64,000 nucleotides of DNA from Lachnospiraceae bacterium (lineage in GTDB: Bacteria > Bacillota > Clostridia > Lachnospirales > Lachnospiraceae): positions 1-64,000 of the forward strand of contig RYVZ01000001.1 in the NCBI GenBank assembly GCA_003979345.1. The letters are read 5' to 3'. The notes under the pieces are model-generated. The model searched no databases, was not told where the DNA came from, and was given only the letters and a program-made list of their open reading frames with translations. Position 1 is the first letter of the stretch, and the number at the start of each line of letters is the position of its first letter. A program made the translations under genes and the position numbers. Shown in pieces: positions 18,189 to 25,763 of the stretch.

Positions 18189-19679
18189 TTATTCCAATCC
18201 GAGGATCTCTTTCACGACCGCCTTCATCTTATCCTTTTCACAGACTTTTGTATGTCTTACGGGCGCGGTACGGATCTCTTCGATCGCTGAGGGAATTTTC
18301 ATGCCGCCAAGCTCCGACAACTTATCTGCCAGTGCGAAATCATCCTCTTTGGCGTACTTCTCATCAATTGACTGCATCACGGCTCTCGTAAACTTAAACG
18401 GACTCGCTGTGGACGCAATCACAGTTTTTGTTTCATCCCCTGTCTCAGCCTGATACTTTTCATAAACCTTCGCGGCAACTGCCGTATGCGTATCAATGAT
18501 ATATCCCGTCTTGCGGTAAAGCGACGAGATCATCTGTGCCGTCTCCTCCTCGGAGGCATAATTACCATAAAAGTCTGAGAGCTGTTCTTCCATCTGCGGT
18601 GTCAGGCTGTATCGCCCTTCTGCGGATAACTGCTTCATCAGCGCCGCATTTTTGTCAGCATCCTCTCCCGCGAGACGATAAATCAGTCTCTCTAAATTGC
18701 TGGAAATCAAAATATCCATTGACGGAGAACTCGTCAGCACAAAATCACGGTTTTTATCATAATTCCCAGTGCGGAAAAAATCATACAGCACCTTATTCTC
18801 ATTAGAGGCACAGATAAGCTTTGCAATCGGCAGCCCCATGTTTTTCGCATAAAATGCCGCTAAAATATTTCCAAAATTACCTGTCGGAACCACCACATTG
18901 ACTGGTTCGCCCTCTTTCACTGTCCCCTGCGCATACAGTCTGGCATATGCATACACATAATATACGACCTGTGGGACAAGCCTGCCGATATTGATCGAAT
19001 TCGCGGATGAGAACTGAAATCCCTTTTCTTCCATCAGCGCCGCAAGCTCTTTATCCGCAAACAGTTTTTTCACGCCGGTCTGCGCATCATCAAAATTGCC
19101 ATGAATGCCGACCACACACGTATTATCGCCTTTCTGCGTTACCATCTGCTTTTCCTGCACAGGACTGACGCCGTTCTTCGGGTAAAAGACAATAATCCTC
19201 GTCCCTTTCACATCTGCAAACCCTGCAAGCGCTGCTTTTCCGGTATCGCCGGATGTTGCGGTCAGGATCACGATCTCGTTGCTTACCTGATTTTTTCTCG
19301 CCGCAGTCAGCATCAGATGAGGCAGGATCGAAAGCGCCATATCCTTAAACGCAATCGTTTTTCCATGAAACAGTTCTAAATAATATGCACCGTCCGCTTC
19401 CCGGAGCGGAGCGATCTGCTCTGTATCGAACTTGGAATCATAGGCGCCTGCAATGCACTTCTTTAACTCATCCTCAGTAAAATCCGTCAAAAACAGTCTC
19501 ATGACTTCATAGGCAGTCTCCTGATAACTCATGCCCGAAAGCTGCTCCATCGAAAGCGTAAGCTTCGGAATCCGCTCAGGAACGAACAATCCGCCGTCTT
19601 CGGCAAGTCCTTTCAATATCGCTTCCGATGCCGTCACCGGTGCAGAATTGCTTCTCGTACTTTTGTATAAAACGTCCAT
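18189..19679 (-). CDS. thrC: Threonine synthase
   Basis: PLP enzyme that converts O-phosphohomoserine to threonine. It starts with LYKSTRSNSAPVTASEAILKGLAEDGGLF, the standard clostridial/E. coli-type N-terminus; the PLP lysine is in HGKTIAFKDMALS and the phosphate-binding loop is TATSGDTGKAAL. Length of about 496 aa fits the longer bacterial type. ATG 19679 is chosen over a further ATG at 19706 because an AGGAGAG site lies 7 bases upstream. No other thr genes are adjacent, so it is transcribed alone from a promoter whose -35 box is inside a palindrome. Confidence 0.96.
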   Translation of the reverse strand: MDVLYKSTRSNSAPVTASEAILKGLAEDGGLFVPERIPKLTLSMEQLSGMSYQETAYEVMRLFLTDFTEDELKKCIAGAYDSKFDTEQIAPLREADGAYYLELFHGKTIAFKDMALSILPHLMLTAARKNQVSNEIVILTATSGDTGKAALAGFADVKGTRIIVFYPKNGVSPVQEKQMVTQKGDNTCVVGIHGNFDDAQTGVKKLFADKELAALMEEKGFQFSSANSINIGRLVPQVVYYVYAYARLYAQGTVKEGEPVNVVVPTGNFGNILAAFYAKNMGLPIAKLICASNENKVLYDFFRTGNYDKNRDFVLTSSPSMDILISSNLERLIYRLAGEDADKNAALMKQLSAEGRYSLTPQMEEQLSDFYGNYASEEETAQMISSLYRKTGYIIDTHTAVAAKVYEKYQAETGDETKTVIASTASPFKFTRAVMQSIDEKYAKEDDFALADKLSELGGMKIPSAIEEIRTAPVRHTKVCEKDKMKAVVKEILGLE

Positions 19680-19841
19680 CTCGTCTCTCCTGTCTGCTGT
19701 CCGCACATTCTAAAGGTTTATGCCCGCACGGAAAATACTTTCTTTTCATGTTCCGGTTCAACCTGAAAGCCATGTATGTTCAAATCCATGAACCGACAAA
19801 CCCGTGATCTGTCAATTCTTTGCATTTCACAATTCATGCCT

Positions 19842-19878
19842 AGTGTAGCACAAAAGAGTCCGTGATACAACGTTGTAT
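19842..19878 (-). promoter_or_regulatory. thrC promoter with palindrome over the -35 box
   Basis: On the minus strand TTGTAT (19865-19870), 17-base spacer, TACACT (19842-19847). The -35 box is half of the perfect 14-bp palindrome ATACAACGTTGTAT (19865-19878), a likely operator. The long leader to ATG 19679 (about 155 bases) shows no recognised riboswitch or T-box. Confidence 0.6.
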
Positions 19879-19881
19879 TTT

Positions 19882-20832
19882 TCATCTTGTAAAAAATTCA
19901 TGACCGCCGTAACTAAACAGCTTTGTCAGACATTCGTCAAACCAGCGCATCTGACTGCTTCCCGCATAACGACGTGCCGCAAAGAACAACGCGCCTTCGG
20001 AGTAGTCCTCTCCTGCCAATGCCCGGTCAACGGCATCCCTTGTATCATCTGAAACAACAACCTTATAGTAACTTCCGCTGGCAATCGGTGAAAACTGTGC
20101 CTTTCCGCCTGAGCGCTGAAACACAACATCATAAATGCTATCGGGAAATCTTTCATCCGCCACACGGTTTAGCACAACGTTGGCAACAAGGATCTTTCCC
20201 TTTGTATCCTCATTCCCCGCTTCCGCCTGCACAATACGCAGGAGCGCTTCATAATCTTCCGCTGACACGACAATGGCTTGTCCGATTGTCTCTGCATCCG
20301 CGGATTCCTGCTCCGGTGAAGTCTCTGCGGTTCCGCCGTCCTGCGGAGTCTGCAAAGTCTGTGCGCTCTGCGCGTTCTCCGTATCCGCACGCGCAAGATC
20401 CTGTTCGGCTTCCGGCTGCATGGGCTCCGCTTCCTGCGTTGCTTCAGAGTGCATGATTTCCGTTTCCTGCACGGTTTCGGCATGTCCTTCCGCACCCAGC
20501 GACTGCTCTGCGCCGTCCTCCACAGTAAGAAACGCTCCGGTTCCTGCATCCATGCTCCCTGCATTTCCCATATCCACTGTGGCAATGTCACCTACACCAT
20601 CTTCCGAACAGGCAAGCAGCCCGATCTCGATCACGCGCTGATCAGAAGCTCTGTAAGCAGTGTAACGCTCGTCCACCTCACTGACAGCCTTGACAAGCCC
20701 CGCCTCCTTATCCCGGGGTCCTTTCGTCTGGCAGCATGCGAGTCCATAAGATACACCAACACACACTCCAAGCACCATCACGCTCAAAAGAAAATGAATC
20801 ACATATTTTTGTTCTGTCCATCTTTTATTCAT
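19882..20832 (-). CDS. SleB/CwlJ-type cell wall hydrolase, membrane-anchored
   Basis: One N-terminal membrane segment (about 12-32) is followed by a long Glu/Ala/Gln-rich linker (about 90-185) and a C-terminal Hydrolase_2 domain (about 190-316) with the SleB signature: the catalytic glutamate in IVQAEAGNED, VANVVLNRV, FSPIASGSYY, and the ending GALFFAARRY. Family members are lytic transglycosylases acting on peptidoglycan, often in spore germination, but many non-spore roles exist. The start ATG 20832 has only a weak ribosome site. It is divergent from the AP2 gene with under 70 bases between starts. Confidence 0.9.
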   Translation of the reverse strand: MNKRWTEQKYVIHFLLSVMVLGVCVGVSYGLACCQTKGPRDKEAGLVKAVSEVDERYTAYRASDQRVIEIGLLACSEDGVGDIATVDMGNAGSMDAGTGAFLTVEDGAEQSLGAEGHAETVQETEIMHSEATQEAEPMQPEAEQDLARADTENAQSAQTLQTPQDGGTAETSPEQESADAETIGQAIVVSAEDYEALLRIVQAEAGNEDTKGKILVANVVLNRVADERFPDSIYDVVFQRSGGKAQFSPIASGSYYKVVVSDDTRDAVDRALAGEDYSEGALFFAARRYAGSSQMRWFDECLTKLFSYGGHEFFTR

Positions 20833-20839
20833 ACTTAAA

Positions 20840-20868
20840 TTGTATTCTGCCTGTCCAAATGATATACT
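20840..20868 (+). promoter_or_regulatory. Promoter for the AP2-domain gene
   Basis: TTGTAT (20840-20845), exactly 17 bases, then TATACT (20863-20868). An AAAGGAG ribosome site precedes ATG 20901. The -35 box lies within 8 bases of the start codon of the divergent hydrolase gene, so the two may affect each other. Confidence 0.8.
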
Positions 20869-20900
20869 AAAAAAGATGAATTTTTATAAAGGAGCATTCT

Positions 20901-21695
20901 ATGTCTGTCACAAAAGGCGTTTTTTTGGCGAAAAAAAAAGACGGAAGCGTGTATTACCGCGCTTCCGTCACATATCGGCAAAAACATATTTCCCTTGGAA
21001 GTTTTGCAACCGGGCATGCTGCAGGTGATGCTTACCGCGAAGCCCGGATGCTTCTGGATACTCCTTCCCTCTGTTTCAGTGCAGATTACAAACCACGTTT
21101 TCTTTCGTTTGAAAAATACGTCACGCTCATGAATTTCCGTGACAACCAATATTATTTTGGCAGTCCCATTTATGCTTATCCACGCTATTTTCTATATTTT
21201 CTATCGCGCGAGACCGTATTCAAATTCGATACGGACGACCTGTTCTATTATGCTTCACACAAGATTATGAAACGCGGCGGACATTATTTTATTGCTGATT
21301 ACGGTATGCAGGTTTCCTTAAACAGCCGTTACGGAATTAAGCCCTACGCCGTTTCTGGGCGCGACTATCGTTTCATTAACGGCGACACCTGCGATTTCCG
21401 CTATGAAAATATTGAGATCATCAACCGCTATCACGGCGTGCGCTCCGTGCAAAAATCCGGACGCACGATGTACCGTGCCGTCATCCATATCCGCAGCAGC
21501 TATGTGATCGGTCTGTACCGCACGGAAATCGAAGCCGCCATTGCATACAATAAAGCTGCCGATACCCTCAGGAAAAACGGGTTTACGCGCAGCTTTATGC
21601 AAAATTATATTGACTCGGTTACGCCGTCTAAGTATGCAGAGCTGTATGACGCGCTCATGATCTCGGAAACGGTGGCACGGCTTGCGCCGGTATGA
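20901..21695 (+). CDS. Two-AP2-domain DNA-binding protein with degenerate HNH core
   Basis: 264 residues. The first 50 (GVFLAKKKDGSVYYRASVTY...LGSFATGHAAGDAYREA) and residues about 178-225 (YHGVRSVQKSGRTMYRAVIH...GLYRTEIEAAIAYNKAA) both follow the AP2 pattern: three short strands with YRA/YRAVI, then an E/D-A-x-x-A-Y-x-x-A helix. Between them is FINGDTCDFRYENIEII, which matches the second half of an HNH finger, but the leading catalytic histidine is replaced. This layout is that of HNH-AP2 homing endonucleases that have lost catalysis. It is basic and aromatic-rich, and is likely a DNA-binding regulator. It has its own strong promoter and stands alone. Confidence 0.7.
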   Translation: MSVTKGVFLAKKKDGSVYYRASVTYRQKHISLGSFATGHAAGDAYREARMLLDTPSLCFSADYKPRFLSFEKYVTLMNFRDNQYYFGSPIYAYPRYFLYFLSRETVFKFDTDDLFYYASHKIMKRGGHYFIADYGMQVSLNSRYGIKPYAVSGRDYRFINGDTCDFRYENIEIINRYHGVRSVQKSGRTMYRAVIHIRSSYVIGLYRTEIEAAIAYNKAADTLRKNGFTRSFMQNYIDSVTPSKYAELYDALMISETVARLAPV

Positions 21696-21736
21696 TATCT
21701 ATGCCGCATGTACATGCCTTTTTCGGATAGAATTTC

Positions 21737-22984
21737 TCACTCCGCCTCCATCATGATCTCCTTTATGGAGATCCGTCTCATTTTTTCGGAATACACATAC
21801 ATCATTACCTCATATAACACCAAAAAGCATACCAGCGAAACAAGCATTCTCGGTACATGGAAATGATAGGCAGGCATGCCTTCCATATTGCGGAACACAA
21901 TATCGACCATCAGACGGAGCAGACCATACTGATAAACAGTCCCGACCGCAAAACCCATATACACTGCCGGACGATATACACCGAGCAATGCATTACAGCA
22001 CTCCCGCTGAGAATAGCCGAATGTACGCATCATTGTGATTGTCTTTGCATTACCGCGCACGAGTGTCGTTACTGCCAAAAACAGCGTAGTCACAGCCAGA
22101 ATCAGACCGATGCCCATGATCATCGCGCCCATCATACCGCTCGATAACTCCTTCATGCTGAATGACATCTGTGTCATGGCAGAAAAGCAGAATGCTGAAA
22201 AAACAATGAAAAACAGCAGGCTTTTCTTTCCCCATAAAGTCGCGCGTTTCAGTTCGCTGATGAAACCAGATTTTGCAGAAGCTGCATGTTTACCGGATCT
22301 GATCATTTCTGCCGCCGCTTTCTGTTCTAGTACGCCCTCGCCGCAGGCTTTCTTCGCACGGTTTTTCCCAAAATGTTTTGCTTCCCCTTTTTCCGGCGCT
22401 CCCTCTCCCCGAAGCAAACTGAGCGCAGATACTTTTAACCGAAGACGCGCATAAAACACAGAAAGAACAGAAAAAAACATCGTCGGCAAAACCACCATCC
22501 ATACAAACAAAAGCGGATGAAAGCGAACCGAGACCTCAGGCAAAACCGCATCCTTGTTTTGAAGCCGGTACATCGCCGGCATCAGCAGATGCGCACCAAA
22601 ATACCCTGCTGCCGCCCCTGTAAAAACGCTGCTTCCAAATATCCAGAAGCTTGCGGCAATCCTGCCGTTTCCATAACCGAGTGCCTTTAAGATACCGAGT
22701 TCTTTTTTATGTGCATCAATATAGTATTTTATGTAAAATAATAACGTAACAACCGAGGTCATGAGCAGGCATCCTCCGGTGATCAGACAGACGACCCGTG
22801 CAGTCGCCGTCTGCGCATCATAAAAGATCCTCTCCTTCTCGGTCGTAAGCAGCGCCTTTACCGACGAAAGATCCGTCCCGTAATTGATAAACATGGTACA
22901 GACAAGAACCGCACAGGCACAGATGATCGAAATGCTGACCAGTTTTACCGCATCTTTTATTCCTACAATCATATCCATCACCAC
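21737..22984 (-). CDS. ABC transporter permease, FtsX/MacB type
   Basis: 415 residues with about five to six membrane spans: one at the N-terminus (about 15-33), a pair near 60-130, one near 165, and a second FtsX-like set near 255-400. The FtsX motif LGILKALGYGNGRIAASFWIF is visible near 95-115, and a second copy with MRTFGYSQRECCNALL lies near 318. A large extracellular loop is missing, as in short bacteriocin- or lipid-type exporters. Its start overlaps the ATPase stop by 7 bases, so translation is coupled. Substrate unknown; peptide, lipoprotein or drug are all possible. Confidence 0.88.
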   Translation of the reverse strand: MVMDMIVGIKDAVKLVSISIICACAVLVCTMFINYGTDLSSVKALLTTEKERIFYDAQTATARVVCLITGGCLLMTSVVTLLFYIKYYIDAHKKELGILKALGYGNGRIAASFWIFGSSVFTGAAAGYFGAHLLMPAMYRLQNKDAVLPEVSVRFHPLLFVWMVVLPTMFFSVLSVFYARLRLKVSALSLLRGEGAPEKGEAKHFGKNRAKKACGEGVLEQKAAAEMIRSGKHAASAKSGFISELKRATLWGKKSLLFFIVFSAFCFSAMTQMSFSMKELSSGMMGAMIMGIGLILAVTTLFLAVTTLVRGNAKTITMMRTFGYSQRECCNALLGVYRPAVYMGFAVGTVYQYGLLRLMVDIVFRNMEGMPAYHFHVPRMLVSLVCFLVLYEVMMYVYSEKMRRISIKEIMMEAE

Positions 22985-23670
22985 CCAATCTCATAGGCAG
23001 TCTTTACCGTCTCATTCATGCGAATGTCGGAAATCCGGCCGCTGTTCATGATCACAACCCGGTGTGCCATTTCCGCAATATTCTGATTATGCGTTACCAT
23101 CACGATCGTATAGCCATACTTCTCATAAAGCCGGCAGATATAATCAAGCGCGCTTCTTCCGGTCTCCTCATCCAGCGCTCCTGTCGGTTCGTCTAAAAAA
23201 AGCACATCCGGCTTTTTGGCAAGCGCTCTGGCAATCGATACTCTCTGCTGTTCCCCGCCCGATAACTGGTTCGGATATTTGTATCGTTTTTCTTTCAGTC
23301 CGACTGCTTCGATCATTTCTGCATAATCCGCGTTTCCTGCAAGATCAGCGCCCATTTTCACATTTTTGTCCACCGTCATATTCGGAAGCAGATAATACTG
23401 TTGAAATATAAAACCGATATGCTCTTTCCTGAACTGCGTCAGCTGATCGTCCGAGAATCCGGTGATATCTTTCCCGTCATAACAGATCGTACCTGTATCC
23501 GGTTTTTCCAGACCCGACATCACATGTAACAAGGTGGACTTTCCGGAACCGGATGCACCCAGAATCACCACAAAATCATGATCCTCCAGGCTAAGACTGG
23601 TTCCTTTTAATACCTGCGTACGGCTTTCTCCGCTCCCGTACGCTTTTGTCACGTTTTCAAGCGTTATCAC
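22978..23670 (-). CDS. ABC transporter ATPase, LolD/MacB type
   Basis: 230 residues with Walker A (GASGSGKST, about 37-45), the FIFQQYYLLPNMTV Q-loop, the signature LSGGEQQRVSIARA (about 138-151), Walker B (VLFLDEPTGALD) and the switch histidine (MVTHN). This is the subgroup that works with FtsX-type permeases to move substrates out of the membrane. It comes between the TetR gene (16 bases upstream) and the permease, so the three form one unit likely controlled by the TetR protein. Confidence 0.93.
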   Translation of the reverse strand: MITLENVTKAYGSGESRTQVLKGTSLSLEDHDFVVILGASGSGKSTLLHVMSGLEKPDTGTICYDGKDITGFSDDQLTQFRKEHIGFIFQQYYLLPNMTVDKNVKMGADLAGNADYAEMIEAVGLKEKRYKYPNQLSGGEQQRVSIARALAKKPDVLFLDEPTGALDEETGRSALDYICRLYEKYGYTIVMVTHNQNIAEMAHRVVIMNSGRISDIRMNETVKTAYEIGW

Positions 23671-23686
23671 TGATTTGTTCCCCCCA

Positions 23687-24268
23687 TTATTTTCTACTGT
23701 TTTTGATTTCCCTTAACAACCCGGTAAAAATTTCTGTCATCCGCTTACCGATCTGCTCCGGTGTAAAACAGCAGGTTTTTGTCGCAAGCAATGTTGCAAT
23801 TCCATGCGTATAAATCCACAGATGCTCATAAAGCCGCCCTGCATCCGCACCGGATATGCCATATCCCTCCACGATCGAACTCAAAATTTCTTCATAATTC
23901 TCATCAATCACCGGCAGGATATTATCGATATCCGGCTGTCCGCCCTGCTCCCTCATAAACAATAAGGCAAATAATTTCGGTTCTTCCACGGCGAATCGGA
24001 TATACTGTTCTCCCACTCCCTTAAAGCGCGGACCATCCGTTTTTGTCAGGCCTTTTCTGACATACCCGTTATAGTGTTCCCGCGCAGCCTTCAATACCTC
24101 GTCCTGCACCTCTTCCATACTTTGAAACACGGTAAAGATCGGGCGCGGAGAACTGCCAAGTTCTCCCGCAAGCGCCCTTGCCGTCAGCGCTGAAAAGCCC
24201 TCCCTGCGCACGAGTGTAAGTGCGGCTTCTATGATTTCTTCTTTTTCGAATTTCGCTTTTGGCGGCAT
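23687..24268 (-). CDS. TetR/AcrR family regulator
   Basis: About 193 residues. The N-terminal helix-turn-helix spans about residues 8-55: IIEAALTLVRREGFSALTARALAGELGSSPRPIFTVF in order, a TetR fold with the variant recognition helix SSPRPIF. The rest is a helical ligand-binding domain (WHG-like). ATG 24268 is chosen because a GAGGGGG site lies just upstream; the frame extends 16 codons further without support. It is the first gene of an operon with the ABC exporter. A palindromic operator at its own promoter argues for autorepression released by an exported compound. Confidence 0.9.
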   Translation of the reverse strand: MPPKAKFEKEEIIEAALTLVRREGFSALTARALAGELGSSPRPIFTVFQSMEEVQDEVLKAAREHYNGYVRKGLTKTDGPRFKGVGEQYIRFAVEEPKLFALLFMREQGGQPDIDNILPVIDENYEEILSSIVEGYGISGADAGRLYEHLWIYTHGIATLLATKTCCFTPEQIGKRMTEIFTGLLREIKNSRK

Positions 24269-24322
24269 GATTTTCCCCCTCTCATATCCTGCCCGTCTGA
24301 GCTTTGCTCTTAGCATCGCACT

Positions 24323-24363
24323 AATCTAAAACATTTGTTTTATAACATCTGTTTTAGATTATA
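24323..24363 (-). promoter_or_regulatory. TetR operon promoter and operator
   Basis: Minus-strand -10 box TATAAT is at 24358-24363. Starting inside it is an 11-bp perfect inverted repeat (AATCTAAAACA at 24323-24333 and TGTTTTAGATT at 24350-24360). Nested within is the 14-bp palindrome AAAACATTTGTTTT (24328-24341), partly repeated as ACATCTGTTTTA. The site covers the start of transcription, which fits repression by the TetR protein. Confidence 0.75.
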
Positions 24364-24499
24364 CCATAAAAATAACACTTTTCCAGTGTTATTTTTTGAA
24401 TGCAGTCTAAATTTTCTCAGCGGCATACTAATTCCTTCCTGTCAGAACCGTTTACTGCAATGACGTGCGAAGAGAAATTCATAAAAATGAAAAATCTTT

Positions 24500-25015
24500 T
24501 CACATTTGATTCTTTTTTAATTCCCGCTGCGCGACGATCACGATATACCCGTCTGTTTCGCAGGTAACGCCCGTTTTAACAAAATGATTTTTATGCCAGA
24601 ATGATTCGCTCTGCACATTGCCTTTGACCCACCCGAGTCTTACCGCGGCATAATGATGCGTGCAAAGATATGCGCAAAGCTCCTTCATGATGGCGCTTCC
24701 GACCCCATTTCCCTGAACAGATACGTCTGTCATAAAAAAGCCGATAAATGCTGTCTGTGCATTGGGATAACCGTCAATCAAGTCCATAACCGCAATCAGC
24801 CGTCCGTCATCAAACCAGCCAATATAATACTTATCGTGACTGCTTTTTTTCGGCGGCAGTTTCCGCATATCCTCACAAATGCTTTCTATTGTCACAGGCG
24901 GCGGGCAGAACTCATAATAGAAACGGTTCTGTTTACAAAGTGAATAAACAATTTCAGCGTCGTTCTCAGTCAGCTTCTTTACCTGATAACGATTGGAAAA
25001 TTCTCCCACATTCAT
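24500..25015 (-). CDS. GNAT family N-acetyltransferase
   Basis: 171 residues. The GNAT acetyl-CoA site is visible as VQGNGVGSAIMKELCAYL (about 108-125), the Q/R-x-x-G-x-G/A loop plus helix, preceded by a beta strand with YYIGWFDDGRLIAVMDLIDGYPN and followed by VRLGWVKGNVQSESFWHKNHF, in which WHKNHF matches the usual F-x-x-x-G-F position. The acceptor is unknown. The gene stands alone between the TetR operon and a broken kinase gene. Confidence 0.88.
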   Translation of the reverse strand: MNVGEFSNRYQVKKLTENDAEIVYSLCKQNRFYYEFCPPPVTIESICEDMRKLPPKKSSHDKYYIGWFDDGRLIAVMDLIDGYPNAQTAFIGFFMTDVSVQGNGVGSAIMKELCAYLCTHHYAAVRLGWVKGNVQSESFWHKNHFVKTGVTCETDGYIVIVAQRELKKNQM

Positions 25016-25133
25016 ACGTATACCTCTGCCTCAATAAAAATTCTCCCTTTTCGGAAAAGTGTTCCCAGTGTATAAATTGAAAATATAAATTATATTTCTA
25101 CAAAATCACCTGATTTGCAGCAATTTAACGACT

Positions 25134-25661
25134 CTATAAACTGAATTTGAGCCGCTTCTTTTCTAGCAGCAATACGAGCAAAAGCGTAACTTTTGATTTA
25201 TCAGGTATTTTATCATAGATCGTCTCCCTTAAAGCATCATAATCGCCACGATAATCATCCATGATATCTGATTCCAATCCCTCTATATCAGGTAAAGCAA
25301 TCGAGTGCAGTTCTCTTAAGAACAAAGCGATGTTTTGAGCTAACATGTCTTTTTCATCATCACTTAAATTCTTGTATATACCGGGAGTCAATTTATAACC
25401 TTTAATCTCTTTATAACCGCAAACACTATACTTTTCGCTATAATACTCAATTTCCGGTATTCGCAATGTGATTTTGCCTTTTAGATAATTTAATACTTGT
25501 ACCTCTCTTTTTAAGTTCACTCTTGCCGCATTATGCTTTGATTGCTTAAATATATATTCATTATTTACAAGATAGGCAATGCTATCGAGACCTTCCCCTA
25601 AAATAATAACGCTGTGAACGATTAAACTAAATTGTTTTTCAATAGTATCTTTAATGTCCAA
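25134..25661 (-). pseudogene. Truncated aminoglycoside phosphotransferase-like gene
   Basis: The N-terminal lobe of an APH(2'')-like kinase is readable: a nucleotide-loop region (ILGEGLDSIAYLVNNEYIFKQSK), the lysine strand, VLNYLKGKITLRIPEI and LALFLRELHSI-like helices. It then runs into EKKRLKFSL and a stop where the H-N-D catalytic loop should follow, so the C-terminal lobe is missing. TTG 25661 is the probable start: AAAGGAG lies 8 bases before it. This stretch (25.0-25.75 kb) is clearly more AT-rich than its neighbours, which suggests acquired DNA that has decayed. No resistance function is expected from the remaining part. Confidence 0.7.
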
Positions 25662-25763
25662 GAATTTTCTCCTTTCAATGCCCCTGCAAATCCCGATTAT
25701 AGATTTAATCATAAATTCTTTACTGCCATTTGCATTACCTGTGATCCGCACGATCTGTATCGT

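Noticed and set aside
24300..25760. Possible genomic island with integrase or insertion sequence
   Set aside because: Apart from lower GC and a broken kinase gene, no transposase, integrase, direct repeats or tRNA junction is present.
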